Source: an uncultured Myxococcales bacterium (GTDB lineage Bacteria > Myxococcota_A > UBA9042). From it: a stretch of 64,000 bases of DNA. Where the stretch lies: contig CAIMLR010000026.1 of NCBI GenBank assembly GCA_903842345.1, positions 1 through 64,000 of the forward strand, read 5' to 3'. Shown piece after piece: positions 25,226 to 34,920 of this stretch. Both the position numbers and the translations under genes were made by a program. The notes beneath the pieces are model-generated. The model was not told where the DNA came from. It made no database searches and saw only the letters and a program-made list of their open reading frames with translations. Every line of letters begins with the position of its first letter. The first letter of the stretch is position 1.

Positions 25226-26623
25226 TCAAATCCGATCGGTCGCGCCGATGAGAATCTGCCCAACGAACCGCACCAGCACCTCAAGTCGCTGGCCCGCGGC
25301 GCGCACGCGCTCGACCGTCAACTGCTTGATTTCAATACGCACCGGCAGCTTCTGCCCGTCCACGTCGAGCGGCTGCGCGAGGCCCAGCACCGCCGTGCGC
25401 GCCTGCGCCTCGATGCTGTCCCGCGGAATCCGCACTTGCGCGGCGATCTGCGCGGTCAGGTCGGCATTCTTCAGCGCAACCGCCAGCTCCACAAGCCGAT
25501 CGTCGGTCTGCATGTCCAGATGCACGTCGGTCAGGTGGATCTCCGTCGGCGTCACTTCCGGCACGCCCCAGATGATGAACTCGCCTTCGATCTTGCGGTG
25601 GATCGGAATCCACAGGAAAGAATCGGCGATTTCGCCGTGGACGCGCACGTGCATCAGCAGCGCGCCCTTGGCGGAATCGAGGCGGATGCCGTCCAGTTGG
25701 ATCCAGCCGCGATCCTCGCCGGGCTTGCCCAGCGGCAGCGGCTTTCCGGTTATCAGTTGCTTCTCGGTCTGGGCGCGCACCGCGTCGAGGGAAATGCCGA
25801 TCGGCAGCAACAGGCGGGTCTCCGGCACGTTCAGCTCGCGCGCCACGTGGATCGCAACCGGCAACTGCGGCGCGACGTCCGCCACCAACACGCACGGCTG
25901 TTCGACGGTCGGCAGCGCCGCGACAACGATCGCCAGGCGCAGCGCGCTGGGATCGACTTCCGGCTGGGTCGCGGTGATGCCCTGCGCGCGCAATTTCAGG
26001 CACCCTTGCTGCTGCAACGGCATCGGCCGATTCATCGCCGCCGTCATCGGCGCGACGGCGCTCGCCACCGGCAGGCTCACCTTGCTGATCAGGTCAGTCA
26101 GCTGCCGCGCCAGCAGGTTCTGGAGCGCATCGACGGCGACGTTGGACAGCAAGCTCAGCGGTCCGGGCAGGTTCAGGTTCTGCAGGCTCACGCGCGCCAC
26201 GACGCCATTGAGGTGCAGGTCGCCGTTGGGACTGAGCGCCGGCTGCGCACAGAGGTCGATGTCCGCGTTCAGCGTCTTGTCCAAGCTGCTGCCAAACGCC
26301 TGCGCGCGCGCCAGCACGCGGAACGGCACCAGCAGGCACAAGGCGCCGTTGTCCGACCGCGGCGTCACGATTCCGGCGCGCGTGACGTCGACGCTCCAGC
26401 GCACAAGCCCAGATTCGCCATCGCGATGGACCGGCGCCAGCGCGTACCGCTCCACAAGGCCCGCCAACTGCCCAAGCGGCAAGCGCGCCACGGCCGCGAT
26501 GAACGACGTTTCCGCAGCCGGTTCAACGGGCTGCAACGTGCGAACATCCGGCTCAGGCGCGACGACGTGCAGCGTGCACGCCGAGAACGCGAGCGGCAGA
26601 AGGAGAAGACCGAGGCGACGCAT
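25226..26623 (-). CDS. DUF4403 family lipoprotein
   Basis: A 465-aa protein with a lipoprotein-like leader (LLLLPLAFSAC, Cys16). The body matches the DUF4403 pattern: a repeated beta-rich architecture with alternating long strands, and the C-terminal segment in which a domain beginning LDGIRLDSAKGALLMHVRVHG is followed by repeated amphipathic strands and helices. DUF4403 proteins are envelope proteins of unknown role; a lipid-binding tubular fold has been suggested for related families, which I treat as inference. The start overlaps the stop of the FKBP gene by one base (TGATG). Confidence 0.72.
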   Translation of the reverse strand: MRRLGLLLLPLAFSACTLHVVAPEPDVRTLQPVEPAAETSFIAAVARLPLGQLAGLVERYALAPVHRDGESGLVRWSVDVTRAGIVTPRSDNGALCLLVPFRVLARAQAFGSSLDKTLNADIDLCAQPALSPNGDLHLNGVVARVSLQNLNLPGPLSLLSNVAVDALQNLLARQLTDLISKVSLPVASAVAPMTAAMNRPMPLQQQGCLKLRAQGITATQPEVDPSALRLAIVVAALPTVEQPCVLVADVAPQLPVAIHVARELNVPETRLLLPIGISLDAVRAQTEKQLITGKPLPLGKPGEDRGWIQLDGIRLDSAKGALLMHVRVHGEIADSFLWIPIHRKIEGEFIIWGVPEVTPTEIHLTDVHLDMQTDDRLVELAVALKNADLTAQIAAQVRIPRDSIEAQARTAVLGLAQPLDVDGQKLPVRIEIKQLTVERVRAAGQRLEVLVRFVGQILIGATDRI

Positions 26624-26961
26624 CAGCCGACGGCGAGGAGTTCGACGTCAAACACCAATTCCGAGTTGCCGGGGATGACGGGCGGATAGCCGCGCACGCC
26701 GTAGCCGAGCGCCGCGGGGATGTTGAGGGTGCGGCGGCCGCCGACCTGCATGCTCGCGACGCCTTCGTCCCAGCCCTTGATGACCTGACCGACGCCGATC
26801 ACGAAGGTGAAGGGTTCGCCGCGATCGCGCGAGCTGTCGAACTTGCTGCCGTTGGTCAGCGTGCCGGTGTAGTGGACGGTGACGCGCTTGCCGGTGGTCG
26901 GCGTGGCGCCGGTGCCAACGGTGATGTCTTCAAAGCGGAGGCCGGAGGGGAGCGTGGGCAT
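26623..26961 (-). CDS. FKBP-type peptidyl-prolyl isomerase
   Basis: A single-domain 112-aa FKBP. The canonical sequence is present: [41 protein letters not shown], and [26 protein letters not shown]. It accelerates cis-trans isomerisation of Xaa-Pro bonds. No signal peptide is present from the chosen start at 26961, so it is probably cytoplasmic; the frame extends 42 bp upstream without adding a clear signal. It is translationally coupled to the DUF4403 lipoprotein gene. Confidence 0.92.
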   Translation of the reverse strand: MPTLPSGLRFEDITVGTGATPTTGKRVTVHYTGTLTNGSKFDSSRDRGEPFTFVIGVGQVIKGWDEGVASMQVGGRRTLNIPAALGYGVRGYPPVIPGNSELVFDVELLAVG

Positions 26962-27031
26962 GATGGGTGTCCGTGGGGTCAGAGGGTTGAACGGGACGCG
27001 CACGCTACCAGAAGTGACCCCGCGGCGAAAG

Positions 27032-28210
27032 TCAGGCGGCGGCGTGCAGCACGATGCGCGTCAGCTCCGATGGCGCGCCCAAACGCATCGGCGGGCCCCA
27101 ATAGCCCGTGCCGCGGCTCACGTAAATCCACGTGTCCTTGTGCTGCGCCAAGCCCGCAACGTAGGGCTGCTGGAGGCCGACAAGATACGAGAACGGCCAC
27201 AGCTGCCCGCCGTGCGTGTGCCCCGAGAGCTGCAGGCTGACGCCGTGCGCGGCCGCTTCTTCAATGCTCTTGGGCTGGTGCGCCAGCAGGATCACGGCGC
27301 GATCCGGCACGCGGTTGGCCATCGCCTTGGGCATGTCGTGGCCATGGCCGTTGCCAAACCGCCCCGCCTGCCAGTCGTCGACGCCCGCCAGATCGATCGC
27401 GTCAGCACCCGTGCCGATGGTCACCCGCTCGTTGCGGAGCACCGTCACGCCCTGCTGCCGCCACCACGCCAGCCAACTGTCAACACCCGAGTAGTATTCG
27501 TGATTTCCCGTAACAAAGAAGACGCCGTGCTTGCTCTTCAGGCGCTTGAACGCGGTCATCTCTGGACCCAGCGCTGCCACTGAACCGTCGACCAGATCGC
27601 CGGTCAGCACCACGATGTCCGGCTGCAGCGCGTTGACGCGATCGACGAGCGCTTCCACCACGTCGCGCCGAATCGTCGGGCCAACGTGCAGATCGCTGAT
27701 TTGAATGATCGTGAGTCCGTGCAAGGACTTGGGCAGTTGCTTCAGCGCCACGACCACGTCGACGAGCTTGGCTTCATGGAGCGCTGAGCGCAGCGCCGCC
27801 GTGCCGGCAACCGCCGTGAACGCCGCAACGCCGCCGCCCATGGTGCGCGCGAGAAACAGCCGGCGGTTGGGATCGGGCTCCAGGCTGCGGAAGGACGCGA
27901 ACAGGCGATCGCCCAGATGCAGCAGATCCGCGGCGCCCAGGCCGAGCAACAGGAAGAACGCGAGGCCCATCCAGACGTAGCCGACAAAGGACAACGCACG
28001 CGACCACGGCGCGTCGACGAGCTGGTGCACGATGAGGCTCGCCGGCATGACAAGCCCGCCCGTGACAAGGAGCGCGGTGACGATCGCGCGCCAGGGCGTA
28101 TCGAGCGAAGTCGCGCGGACGAGGCGGGTCCACAGGAAATAGTGCGAGCCGCCGGCGATCAGCGCGATGACGGCGAGGAAGATCAGGATCATGGGCAACG
28201 GACGGGACAT
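27032..28210 (-). CDS. Membrane-anchored metallophosphoesterase
   Basis: A 392-aa protein. The first 115 residues form about four transmembrane helices, then a possible twin-arginine-like segment ([12 protein letters not shown]) precedes the calcineurin-like phosphoesterase domain. Metal-binding motifs occur in order: DLHVGP, GDLVDG, GNHEYY, then LLAHQP and SGHTHGGQ near the C-terminus. This layout is that of the YkuE/YaeI-like group, in which phosphodiesterase or lipid-pyrophosphatase activity is proposed. The start at 28210 follows a long open frame whose first 67 codons lack any sensible protein features. Confidence 0.87.
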   Translation of the reverse strand: MSRPLPMILIFLAVIALIAGGSHYFLWTRLVRATSLDTPWRAIVTALLVTGGLVMPASLIVHQLVDAPWSRALSFVGYVWMGLAFFLLLGLGAADLLHLGDRLFASFRSLEPDPNRRLFLARTMGGGVAAFTAVAGTAALRSALHEAKLVDVVVALKQLPKSLHGLTIIQISDLHVGPTIRRDVVEALVDRVNALQPDIVVLTGDLVDGSVAALGPEMTAFKRLKSKHGVFFVTGNHEYYSGVDSWLAWWRQQGVTVLRNERVTIGTGADAIDLAGVDDWQAGRFGNGHGHDMPKAMANRVPDRAVILLAHQPKSIEEAAAHGVSLQLSGHTHGGQLWPFSYLVGLQQPYVAGLAQHKDTWIYVSRGTGYWGPPMRLGAPSELTRIVLHAAA

Positions 28211-28334
28211 GCGCGGCTTCCTCGGGCGGATGGGACGATGCGGCGCGGGCCGATGGCGGCGCCGACCCAGAGATTCGCGCAGGGCCAACACGCGCGGCAA
28301 GACGTTTGTTCCCAAATGGCGACAGCAAGCCCCG

Positions 28335-28967
28335 TCAATCGGCGGCGGCGATCGCGATTTCAGCAAATTCGCCACAGAGCACCGACAGCGCCACGACTTC
28401 CTCCGACCCATCGGCCGTCAGCAGGGTTGCGCATCGCTCGCCCCCGACCATCGCCACAGCGCAGACGACCGCCGCACGGGGCCGGCCATGCCGTTCCGTC
28501 GGTGTGTCGTCGCCACCACCGGCAATCACGGTGTGGCCGGCGGCCATCGCGGCAACGAGCGTTGTCCAGGTCAGCGCAAGATCGCGCGTCGCGACGATCG
28601 TCGGTGCCTGCCCCGTCAGCGCCTGCAGCACCTCGCCCGCGCGGCTGTGTCCATGCACGGCCAGATGCGCGCGCAACGCGTCCGTCCGGGCCTGCCCGCG
28701 CACGGACGGCGGCGCCATCGACACCGCACCCGCCTGGCTCCACGTTAGCGCGCCGGGCATCGCGTTGGGCGTCTTGCCCGCCAGCGCCATCAGCACCGCG
28801 CCGAGCTTGTCCTGCGGCGTTTGGCTCTCCGTCGCCGGTTCCTGTGACTTGCCGGGCTGCGGCCGTTGCGGCATCCGCGGGCTGGCGGCTTGGCTCTCAC
28901 GCGCCTGCTCCTGCGCATGGACGGGCTTGCGCGCTTGCTTGTCAGGTCGCTGATCCAGTCCGCTCAT
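28335..28967 (-). CDS. Hypothetical protein (210 aa)
   Basis: I do not recognise this protein. The first 60 residues are hydrophilic, rich in Gln, Lys, Pro and Arg, and probably disordered. From about residue 55 (LGAVLMALAGK) to the end it looks like a compact alpha/beta domain, with a conspicuous HTVIAGGGDD stretch and hydrophobic strands at the C-terminus. There is no signal peptide or membrane helix. The ATG at 28967 is preferred to an in-frame TTG 27 bp upstream. It lies alone between the SDR gene and the phosphoesterase gene on the same strand. Confidence 0.6.
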   Translation of the reverse strand: MSGLDQRPDKQARKPVHAQEQARESQAASPRMPQRPQPGKSQEPATESQTPQDKLGAVLMALAGKTPNAMPGALTWSQAGAVSMAPPSVRGQARTDALRAHLAVHGHSRAGEVLQALTGQAPTIVATRDLALTWTTLVAAMAAGHTVIAGGGDDTPTERHGRPRAAVVCAVAMVGGERCATLLTADGSEEVVALSVLCGEFAEIAIAAAD

Positions 28968-29027
28968 CGCCGCCTCACGCGTCAGCTTGCCCAATGCCCG
29001 CCGCGAACGCCAGTCGCGGGGCGCCGG

Positions 29028-29903
29028 TCAGGTCAGCGGAAAGTCCGCGGCGAGGCCCGCATAGACGTCGGGGTAGACCGGCTGCCAGCCGAGCTGCTGG
29101 CGAATCGCGTCGGCGCGAATGGTCCGATCCGGCGGTTGCCCCGCGCCGGCCCGCGGCTGCCGGGAAGCCGTGGCGGTCTCATCCAAGACCGGCGTACCGA
29201 CCTGCAACCGCGCACAAATCCAGCGTGCGAGATCCGCCTTGACCACCGGCCGTCCATCCGTGACGTTCAACGTGTACGAACCCGTGGGCGCCAGCGCCGC
29301 CGCCAGCACCGCCGAAGCCGCGTCGTCGCGATGCAGGTAGTTGATGCGATGGCTCGTCTGCCCCGCGATGACGCGATTGCCGTTGGCGATCTGGACGTAG
29401 AGATAATGCCGCCCCGGACCGTAGAGGCCGCCAAGGCGCAGGACCGCGCGCGTGGCAAAGTGCGAGGTGAGCACAAGGTTTTCGCCTTCCACAAGGATGT
29501 CCGCCGTCCCGGATCCGCCCACCACTGCGTGCTCGTCGACTTCACCGTCCTGGCGATACACGCCCGTCGAACTTGTGAACACAAAGCTGCGCGCGCCCAC
29601 CGCTTCCGCCCACTGGAGCGCGGCGCGCACGCCGTCAACGTACGCTGAACGATAGCCGTCGAGCCCACCGCCACCCGCGCTTGCGGCATACACGACCAGG
29701 TCGAACGGTCCGGCGACCCGCGCCAACTCACCCGCGACGATGTCCGCACGCACGGCCTCAATCCCTTCTGCCGCGAGGCGGGCGCGCGAGGCCTCAGAAC
29801 GCACGACGCCAACCGCGCGCAATCCGGCGGCTCGCGCTTGTCGGCAGACCGCCGCGCCAACGTAGCCACAGCCGAGCACAGCGAGTGAGGGATTTTGCGA
29901 CAT
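29028..29903 (-). CDS. NAD(P)-dependent SDR/epimerase-like protein
   Basis: A 291-aa Rossmann-fold protein of the extended SDR type. The nucleotide-binding motif GCGYVG is at 10-15. VVYAASAGG, FVFTSSTGVYRQ and RLGGLYGPGRHYL correspond to the usual epimerase segments. The standard Tyr-x3-Lys catalytic pair is not evident where expected, as in the YeeZ-like subgroup, so it may act on an unusual substrate or be non-catalytic. The start at 29903 follows a frame open 30 bp further. It is divergent from the desaturase gene. Confidence 0.78.
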   Translation of the reverse strand: MSQNPSLAVLGCGYVGAAVCRQARAAGLRAVGVVRSEASRARLAAEGIEAVRADIVAGELARVAGPFDLVVYAASAGGGGLDGYRSAYVDGVRAALQWAEAVGARSFVFTSSTGVYRQDGEVDEHAVVGGSGTADILVEGENLVLTSHFATRAVLRLGGLYGPGRHYLYVQIANGNRVIAGQTSHRINYLHRDDAASAVLAAALAPTGSYTLNVTDGRPVVKADLARWICARLQVGTPVLDETATASRQPRAGAGQPPDRTIRADAIRQQLGWQPVYPDVYAGLAADFPLT

Positions 29904-30010
29904 GACGAGGTGGCTCCAGCGAGAGTGGCCCATGACCGTAACAGAGCGGCACGAAGGCCGGTGGCATTTTCACGGTTCAGTCACGGATCGTTCGCAAAAC
30001 GCCCGCAGCG

Positions 30011-30039
30011 TTGAGTCTGCAGCCCGCGCTTGCTATCGA
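30011..30039 (+). promoter_or_regulatory. Candidate promoter for the desaturase gene
   Basis: TTGAGT (30011-30016), a 17-bp spacer and TATCGA (30034-30039) preceded by TGC, an extended -10 form. The position 24 bp before the likely start at 30063 is sensible. Pattern match only. Confidence 0.4.
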
Positions 30040-30062
30040 CTGTCTGCCGCGCGTTCTCGCGG

Positions 30063-30917
30063 ATGAGTGACCGCCGCATGACCTTCTTTCGCTTTCCCGA
30101 GGACCGCATTCCGGTCCTGCTCTTCGCCACCTACTTTGCCGCCGACCTCTGGGTCCTGTTCACGGCCACGACCTGGTGGTTCCCCATCCTCTGGTTCGGC
30201 TTGGGCATCATCCCCAAGGGCTGGATCTGCTCCTGGAATCATCACCACCAGCACCTGACGTTCTTCCGGGTGGCGTGGGCCAATCGCCTGCTGGAAATCA
30301 TGTTCGGTTTCCAGACGGGCGTAACCTCGCACGCGTGGTTCCTCCACCACGTCGTCGGTCATCATCGCAACTACTTGAACCAGGATCTGGATGAGTCGCG
30401 CTGGGCGCGCGAGGACGGTTCCATCATGCGCGAGTCGGAATACAGTATCATCGGCGCGCTGACGGCGTATCCGCGCTGCTATGCGGTCGGCAAGAAGCAC
30501 CCGCTCCAGCAGCGGATCTTTCTTGCGATGGGCGCGCTGCAGGTCGCGCTGCTGATCGGCGCGTTCGTGCTGCGGCCGTACAACGCGCTGTTCGTGCTCG
30601 CGCTGCCGATGGCGACGTCCCTGTACGTGACGGTGTGGGCGACGTATTTCCACCACGCGGGGCTGCGCACGGACGACCACCTGCGGGCGTCCTACAACAT
30701 CCTCCACCGCGGCTACAACCTGGCGACGGGCAACCTGGGCTACCACACCGCCCACCACAGCCGTCACGGGATGCACTGGTCGCGGCTGCCGGCCTACCAC
30801 GCGGAGATCGCCGCCGGGATTCCCAGCAATCTCTACCGCAATCCGGGCATTCCATTCATCTGGTCGGGGACGGAATCGGTGCTGGACCTGACGCCGGAGC
30901 AAGCCGCGGGGCTCTGA
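30063..30917 (+). CDS. Membrane fatty acid desaturase
   Basis: A 284-aa integral membrane di-iron desaturase. Three histidine boxes are visible: HHHQH (60-64), HHVVGHH (95-101) and HTAHHSRHGMHW (228-239), separated by hydrophobic segments. The family introduces double bonds into acyl chains or hydroxylates related substrates; regiospecificity cannot be read from sequence. Starts at 30063 and 30078 (MTFFRF) are both possible and neither has a strong ribosome binding site. The gene ends 6 bp before the convergent stop of the MYXO-CTERM gene. Confidence 0.87.
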   Translation: MSDRRMTFFRFPEDRIPVLLFATYFAADLWVLFTATTWWFPILWFGLGIIPKGWICSWNHHHQHLTFFRVAWANRLLEIMFGFQTGVTSHAWFLHHVVGHHRNYLNQDLDESRWAREDGSIMRESEYSIIGALTAYPRCYAVGKKHPLQQRIFLAMGALQVALLIGAFVLRPYNALFVLALPMATSLYVTVWATYFHHAGLRTDDHLRASYNILHRGYNLATGNLGYHTAHHSRHGMHWSRLPAYHAEIAAGIPSNLYRNPGIPFIWSGTESVLDLTPEQAAGL

Positions 30918-30923
30918 ATCGCG

Positions 30924-33900
30924 CTAGCTCGGGCGGGCAGTGCGGGAGCGCCGGATCAGCCAGAGGCACGCCGCCAGGAACCAAACGCCGCCGACGGGAA
31001 TGCTGTTGTGCGTCCCGGCGACGCGGCAGCCGCAGCCCTCGTTTTCCCGCTGTGGCAGGCTGTCGACATCACCGCCGCTTCCGCTGGCATCCTGACCCGT
31101 GAGATCGCCAGCGTTGCAGGCCGTTGCACTGAACGGCGGTGCGCCGCAGACGTGCAAGGTCATGTCGACCGCCGCGGCGTGCTGCGCGCCATCCCGCACC
31201 TCCACGTGCACAACGTAATCGTCGGGCGGCAAAGGCTGGCCAGCATCCGTCGCCGTCAGCCAGGTCTCGTTCAGGTGCACATCGGGCTGCGCCGTATTGC
31301 CCCGCTTCTGCCACAGCGGCGTCGTCCCTCCCACCGGCGTGATCTGGACGCGCCAATCGCGCACCAACGTCTTGTCGTGCAAGTCCGCAAGGATCTTAAC
31401 CGGTTGACCGGCCTGCACGGCGAACGGCACGAGCTGCTGTCCGTCGATCCACGGCGGCGACGCATCGACGATCGTCACGCCGTCAGACAGCGTCGTCGGG
31501 GCAAAAGCCTGATTGGGACCCGCCGCGGAGTACGCCTGGACCGCGACCTGATAGTGCTGCCCGAGGTGCATGGTCAGTCCCGTGAGCGTCGCTTGCGCCC
31601 CGGCGCCATACGACTGGGCCGGCAAAATCGTCGCGCCATTTTGGTCGAGTACGGAGACTGCATAGCCCTCTGCGCCCGCTTCCGGTGCCCAGTTCACGTG
31701 CAGCGTGCGCGCGTCCTCCTGCGTATCGATGTCAGCCGCATCATCCAGCGCCGGGCCGTTGCCAACGTTTTCCCGGACCCACGCGACCGCGGGAACATTG
31801 CTGTGGTCAAAAGCGTAGAGCGCGCCGTCGGACGCGACAGCGAGCAGCTCGAGTTCGCCATCGCCGTCGATGTCGGCAACGACCGGATCGGCAAACGCGC
31901 CGCCCCAATTGAGCGACCAATCGATCGCGCCCGTCAGCGCGTTGACGCAGTACAGGTAGCCTTCCGTGGTGCGAAACAGCAGCGAGGGATGCCCCGCGCC
32001 AGTCAAATCCGCGGCGGCAAGCAAGCCCGCCGAGGCAAAACCAGACTTTGCAGCAACGTCGACGGCGACCTGCTGCCCGCCGAGATAGCCGGAATTCCAG
32101 ACAGCAGCGCCGGTCTTGGCCGCGACAACGTGGACGGTCGGCTGCGTCAGGCTCGCGTGCGCCGCCAGCGGCTGTGCCCCCACGAGCACGAGCGCGCCTG
32201 ATGCGTGGTAGGAACCCGGGATCGGCGCCTGCCACAGCGTCTGGAAACCGACGGTCTTCTCCGCCGCCAGGCCTTCGCTGGAGCCGCAGAGGACGTGCTC
32301 CTGCGCGCCGTCGCCGTCCAGGTCGGTCAACATGGAAACGCCGTAGCGCGGCTCTTTGCCGATGAATTCCTCGGTGATCTTGCCGGTCGCGGCGTCGCAC
32401 GTGTAGCGATAATTGTAGACGGAGCTGACGATGCGCATCGGTGCCGCAAGGAGGTCAAGGCTGAACGCTGTGGCGCCGAGGCGGCATTTGGCGTCCGTGG
32501 GCCAAAGATCGGCGCCCGTCTTGCCGGAGATGACCGTCATGAACTTGTTTTGGCCGGTCGCGCCGAGCAAGTCCCATTCGCAAATCAGGTCCTCCGCGCC
32601 GTCGCCATTGACGTCGGCGATGACGAACGGATCGCCCTCCGTTCCGCCCCACGCCCACGGTCCGTCTGGATGCGTGTACGTCCACATGGGCGCGCCGCTC
32701 AGGGCAAACGCAGCGAGTGAAACGACCTGGTTCTTGCTGACGGAGCGCACGACGATGTCACGCTGGCCATCGCCATTGACGTCGGCGAAGTTCGCGCGCG
32801 GGGCGAGCGTGGGCAGCGCGAGATCCAGCGCGACGGTGGGCGCGTTCATCGGCCCCGCCGCCGTCGTGTCGAGCAGGTGCGCGCTGTCACCCACGGACAC
32901 CAGGATTCGCCCACGCTTCTCCGCATCCGTCGCGGGTGCGATGGCGAGGTAGGCGCTCACCACGCCGCCAAAACGCAGATCGCCGAGGCCGTCGCCGTTG
33001 GCGTCGTTGGCCGGGGCGCCAGTCGGCGCGGGGAAAAAGCCGACCGTGCCATCGACAAGACTGCGCACGAGCGCGTTGGCCTGCCCCGCGCCCGTCGCGG
33101 CCATGCCCAGCAGTTGCGCGCCGCGCGGCAGGGGCAGCTTGCCGACGCTTGTGATCTCGCCCGCGTCGCCGATCCGCAGGTTGTCCACGCTGTCGACCGC
33201 GTTGTCGCCGTCGGTGTCGCGCAGGATCAGCAGATCCCGGTGCGGCGCCTGCAGGTCGCCCCACGGTCGGAGCGTCGCAAGCGGATCCGCGTTGGCCACC
33301 AGCGCCGCGCCGTTGGCCGTGTGCCAGTTGGCGGTGGAGAGCCCACCCACGCCCAAATCGGCGTACTGCACAAAACCGCCCTTGCGCGTCCACTGCCAAA
33401 GCGTGAGCGGCCCCATCGCCGGCGCCGCGCCCGCGTCGACGCGCTGCACCACAAGGCTCGCGTGTGCGTCCGCCGTCATCCGCGCGATTCCGCGCAGGTA
33501 GGGTCCGCCCGTCGCGACGCCCGGCATTTGCGCCGCGCTCAGCGTTTGGAGCACCGCGCCCGTCGCCGCATCGCGGGCCTCCAACTGCCACACGCCCTTG
33601 TCAAAGACCGCCGCGATCACTTCGCCAACGCCGTCGCCATCCAGATCCGCGATGCTGCCCGGCACGGTCACAAAGTGCTGCGTCGCCAGTTCCGGCAGGA
33701 GGTTGGACCACAGGAGCTTCAGCGCGCCGTCCTGCAGTTGCAGCGCCGCAACGCCATGCCACAGGTAGCTCGCGAGCGCGAGATCGCCGGCGTAGAGGAC
33801 GATTGGCGCCTTGGCGGCATCCGGACGGAAGGAACCGCAGCTCTGCGGCTGCTGGCCAATCGTCGTGAACGCCGGCGACTGACCGAGCAGTTGGCCGGTC

Positions 33901-34640
33901 TTGCCCGAGTACGCGTAGAAATGCGTGCCGCCCGGCAGCAGGAAGTCCAGCAGACCGTCGCCGTCGATGTCCAGCGGGCATTGGCTGTCGATGAAGGGCT
34001 TGTCCTCGCTGGTGGCGGCCTGCGCCGTCGTCGCGAGGAGTTTTGCCCCACCAACAAAGCCAAAGATGTGCGTCACGGGCTGGGGCACCGGCGTTCCGCC
34101 CTGGCTGGCGCCGATCGCAGCGTCCAGAATGCCATCGCCGTCGAAGTCGCTCAGCGCGAGATACCCCAACGCCGGCGTCTGGATGTCCGACGACCAAAGC
34201 ACGACGCCGTCGCTCGCCCGCACGATGTGCGCTCGATTGGCCGCGGCGACTGCGACGTCGGCGGTCCCGTCGCCATCCACATCGCCGATTCCGGCAATCG
34301 CGGTCGCAGCCAGTTGCGCCGAGCCCCAGAGCACTTGTCCCTTCGCGCCGCGCGCCGTCACGCGTCCGCCTTCGATCGAGACCACGTCGTCAACGCCGTC
34401 GAGGTCGACGTCAAACATCCGCGCCGCCACGGTCCTGCCGCCCAGCGGCAAGCGCCATTTCACCGTCGGCGCGTCGAGGTGACCCTTGCCGGGCGAGAAA
34501 TTCGTGTGCGCCGGGTCATGGCGGAACTGCGGCCAATACAGATCCAGCGGTGCTGCCAGCGCGTTCTGCGCCAACGCCGCGGTTCCGATGACCACGCACA
34601 GGCGGACCCAACGCGGCGGATGACTGGACAACTGGTGCAT
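30924..34640 (-). CDS. FG-GAP/VCBS-repeat surface protein with MYXO-CTERM-like tail
   Basis: A 1238-aa exported protein. A signal peptide (to about residue 30) is followed by PLDLYWPQFRHDPAHTNFSPG, a start typical of PQQ-like or FG-GAP propellers. Many repeats carry calcium-binding DxDxDG loops (DVDLDGVDDV, DVDGDGTADV, DFDGDGILDA, DANGDGLGDL, DINGDGE-like). Residues about 980-1190 hold two fibronectin/Ig-like modules. The C-terminus has GCGC, a hydrophobic helix (PVGGVWFLAACLWLI) and an RRSR cluster, the pattern of the MYXO-CTERM sorting signal, in which the Cys is lipidated or processed at the surface. A good ribosome binding site, GGGGAGGT, precedes the ATG by five bases. It is probably a surface adhesin or scaffold. 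Confidence 0.87.
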   Translation of the reverse strand: MHQLSSHPPRWVRLCVVIGTAALAQNALAAPLDLYWPQFRHDPAHTNFSPGKGHLDAPTVKWRLPLGGRTVAARMFDVDLDGVDDVVSIEGGRVTARGAKGQVLWGSAQLAATAIAGIGDVDGDGTADVAVAAANRAHIVRASDGVVLWSSDIQTPALGYLALSDFDGDGILDAAIGASQGGTPVPQPVTHIFGFVGGAKLLATTAQAATSEDKPFIDSQCPLDIDGDGLLDFLLPGGTHFYAYSGKTGQLLGQSPAFTTIGQQPQSCGSFRPDAAKAPIVLYAGDLALASYLWHGVAALQLQDGALKLLWSNLLPELATQHFVTVPGSIADLDGDGVGEVIAAVFDKGVWQLEARDAATGAVLQTLSAAQMPGVATGGPYLRGIARMTADAHASLVVQRVDAGAAPAMGPLTLWQWTRKGGFVQYADLGVGGLSTANWHTANGAALVANADPLATLRPWGDLQAPHRDLLILRDTDGDNAVDSVDNLRIGDAGEITSVGKLPLPRGAQLLGMAATGAGQANALVRSLVDGTVGFFPAPTGAPANDANGDGLGDLRFGGVVSAYLAIAPATDAEKRGRILVSVGDSAHLLDTTAAGPMNAPTVALDLALPTLAPRANFADVNGDGQRDIVVRSVSKNQVVSLAAFALSGAPMWTYTHPDGPWAWGGTEGDPFVIADVNGDGAEDLICEWDLLGATGQNKFMTVISGKTGADLWPTDAKCRLGATAFSLDLLAAPMRIVSSVYNYRYTCDAATGKITEEFIGKEPRYGVSMLTDLDGDGAQEHVLCGSSEGLAAEKTVGFQTLWQAPIPGSYHASGALVLVGAQPLAAHASLTQPTVHVVAAKTGAAVWNSGYLGGQQVAVDVAAKSGFASAGLLAAADLTGAGHPSLLFRTTEGYLYCVNALTGAIDWSLNWGGAFADPVVADIDGDGELELLAVASDGALYAFDHSNVPAVAWVRENVGNGPALDDAADIDTQEDARTLHVNWAPEAGAEGYAVSVLDQNGATILPAQSYGAGAQATLTGLTMHLGQHYQVAVQAYSAAGPNQAFAPTTLSDGVTIVDASPPWIDGQQLVPFAVQAGQPVKILADLHDKTLVRDWRVQITPVGGTTPLWQKRGNTAQPDVHLNETWLTATDAGQPLPPDDYVVHVEVRDGAQHAAAVDMTLHVCGAPPFSATACNAGDLTGQDASGSGGDVDSLPQRENEGCGCRVAGTHNSIPVGGVWFLAACLWLIRRSRTARPS

Positions 34641-34674
34641 GCGGACCTCCCCTTCGAGCCAGATTCACGCGCCA

Positions 34675-34736
34675 CCCCTCCGGCGTCGCGTGCTCACTCT
34701 GGGTTGCGAGCGTCGCGGCCCGGGGTCCCGGAGGGG
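34675..34736 (-). repeat. Long-range inverted repeat in the leader of the FG-GAP gene
   Basis: CCCCTCCGG (34675-34683) and CCGGAGGGG (34728-34736) are perfect 9-bp complements separated by 44 bp, beginning 35 bp upstream of the start codon. They could fold in the 5-prime untranslated RNA or mark a regulator site. Confidence 0.5.
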
Positions 34737-34832
34737 CGCTGTTTCTTCACACGTTGACACAACTGCTGCGGTGGCAGACTACGCGCCGCGCCCGACGCCG
34801 TCCATTGCGCGCCATTCGCCGCCAAAACGCCA

Positions 34833-34866
34833 ACGGGGGCGACCGCTCGTCCGCGATCACCCCCGT
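34833..34866 (-). terminator. Possible terminator downstream of the VWA gene
   Basis: ACGGGGG (34833-34839) and CCCCCGT (34860-34866) form a 7-bp stem; read on the minus strand it is followed by TTGGCGTTTTGG. The 20-base loop is long and the T content modest, so this is a weak call. Confidence 0.4.
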
Positions 34867-34920
34867 CCGGGCGCGTGGCACCCACCTCCGCGCCTGACGC
34901 GGTCGCCCGAGCCTCCGGAC

